Shown: positions 5,731-6,576 of the stretch, in pieces
Layout of the letters: every line of letters begins with the position of its first letter
How positions within the stretch are numbered: position 1 is the first letter of the stretch
Source of the DNA: JANSWP01 sp041941305
GTDB lineage: Bacteria > Bacteroidota > Bacteroidia > Chitinophagales > Saprospiraceae
Assembly (NCBI GenBank): GCA_041941305.1
Contig: JBGTQJ010000121.1
Coordinates: 1 to 6,576, forward strand
Direction: 5' to 3'
Length of the DNA: 6,576 bases
Notes under the pieces: model-generated
Seen by the model: the letters and a program-made list of their open reading frames with translations, nothing else
Told to the model about the DNA's origin: nothing
The model's database searches: none
Translations under genes and position numbers: made by a program

Positions 5731-6504
5731 ATGAAAGACCTACATGAAAGCATTCCTCAACTCACCTATGACATCATTGCCAGGCTGATTCCAGGGTTTC
5801 TTATGTTGGTTGTATTTATTTGGAGTTTGATGACCTTTAACCCTGTTTCAAAAGAGTTTTTAATTCTAGGTGCTATTACTTTAGATACAAGTTTGCTGGA
5901 AGCGATTGTGTTTCTGACATTGTCTTATCTGATTGGCTGGTTTTTTTATACTTCCAATAATAGTGATGAAAATGATGCAAAACAGGTTGTTTATCAATCC
6001 TTAACAGAAAACCAAAAGGAAATAGAAGAAAAATTAAAAATTGAGAAAAACTGGTTCAAAACGTCTCGTGGGTTTATAGAAGAAGAAAAAAGGGATCTTA
6101 TTTTTCGGCAGATGTATCACATAGTGAGAATAGAAGAACCTTCTGCCGGTCTTAGGCTGGTAAAGTTGCGAGCGGAAGCCAAAATGCTGACAACTTTAAA
6201 GACCCTAAAATGGAGACGAGCATTGTGGTTTATTTTGTTTATTGCTTTTGCAGTTTTAATAATTAACCTGTTTATAATAGTAGATTCAACTAAACTTACG
6301 AAAAAAGGAGAATTAACAAATATTTTTACTAGTGAAATTTTTGCTCAGATATATTTTTGGATTTATGCTATTTGGGCAATGATTAAGTTAATCCCATTTC
6401 TTATCCTTATAAAATTCCCAGGGGAAAAAATACTTGAATCCAGATGGACCAGATATTGGAAGGATGTAGTTCAACATTATTCTTTGATCAAAAAGAAAAA
6501 GTAA
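5731..6504 (+). CDS. uncharacterised four-helix membrane protein
   Basis: This gene encodes a 257-residue protein whose family I do not recognise by name. Hydrophobic helices lie at about 18-36, 55-73, 163-184 and 205-227. The N-terminus carries LTYDIIARLIPGF (11-23), running into helix 1. Between helices 2 and 3 lies a hydrophilic, probably cytosolic region (75-160), rich in Glu and Lys, part of which (about 92-106) could be helical or coiled-coil. It ends in RLVKLRAEAKML (142-153), which looks like a conserved motif. The C-terminus is IKKKK. No catalytic motif is apparent. It diverges from the oxidase operon and need not be related to it. Sampled lines of the gene have roughly 20-35% G+C, clearly below the oxidase genes. 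The ATG is preceded by an A-rich sequence typical of Bacteroidota. Confidence 0.85.
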   Translation: MKDLHESIPQLTYDIIARLIPGFLMLVVFIWSLMTFNPVSKEFLILGAITLDTSLLEAIVFLTLSYLIGWFFYTSNNSDENDAKQVVYQSLTENQKEIEEKLKIEKNWFKTSRGFIEEEKRDLIFRQMYHIVRIEEPSAGLRLVKLRAEAKMLTTLKTLKWRRALWFILFIAFAVLIINLFIIVDSTKLTKKGELTNIFTSEIFAQIYFWIYAIWAMIKLIPFLILIKFPGEKILESRWTRYWKDVVQHYSLIKKKK

Positions 6505-6576
6505 AAAACATGTGTCGCGCCGAATTTTGGCAATAAAAAACCCTTCGTTTATCTTTTTTGCCTAATCTGTTGATAT

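Noticed and set aside
6529..6562. AT-rich stem GGCAA..TTGCC after the plus-strand gene as a terminator
   Set aside because: The stem is weak with mismatches, and its T-run lies inside the stem rather than after it; too poor to call.
1..6576. CRISPR array, tRNA, rRNA, transposase or phage genes
   Set aside because: No regularly spaced long repeats, no tRNA-like cloverleaf, and no mobile-element proteins were seen on either strand.

Overview
The window carries most of a cbb3-type (C-family heme-copper) cytochrome c oxidase operon on the minus strand and one divergent, uncharacterised membrane-protein gene on the plus strand. The organism is most likely a member of the Bacteroidota. The reasons are the CcoN-CcoO fusion, a CcoP with only one c-type heme site and an added N-terminal membrane segment, the Bacteroidota-like CcoQ (with an SNLPFE tail motif), the AT-rich and mostly Shine-Dalgarno-free start regions, and the gene order. 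A Saprospira-like lineage is possible, but the sequence alone does not prove it.

Read 5'->3' on the minus strand, the operon is: ccoS (5370-5209); a possible 32-residue single-helix protein overlapping its stop (5215-5117); fused ccoNO (5091-2956); ccoQ (2870-2679); ccoP (2682-1771, ATGA overlap with ccoQ); ccoG (1608-97). CcoNO carries all expected heme b, heme b3, CuB and cross-linked-Tyr residues plus one c heme. CcoP supplies a further c heme that passes electrons inward. CcoQ is a small subunit or stabiliser. CcoS and CcoG serve cofactor and copper insertion. The product is a high-affinity terminal oxidase for microaerobic respiration in the cytoplasmic membrane. The usual partners ccoI (copper P-type ATPase) and ccoH are not in the window.

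Two gaps inside the operon hold unusual hairpins built from short tandem units. One, between ccoNO and ccoQ, is an imperfect 31-bp palindrome made of 7-base units. The other, between ccoP and ccoG, is a perfect 17-bp palindrome made of AAGNNN hexamers. Both begin at or immediately after the stop codon of the upstream gene. After ccoG (positions 1-96) there are three more small hairpins and no gene.

The 360-bp divergent region (5371-5730) contains two tandem CRP/FNR-type palindromes whose centres are 22 bp apart, about 129 and 151 bp upstream of ccoS. These are the best candidate for oxygen- or redox-responsive control of the operon. The plus-strand gene (5731-6504) encodes a 257-residue protein with four predicted membrane helices. 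It is visibly more AT-rich than the oxidase genes and has no function that I can recognise.
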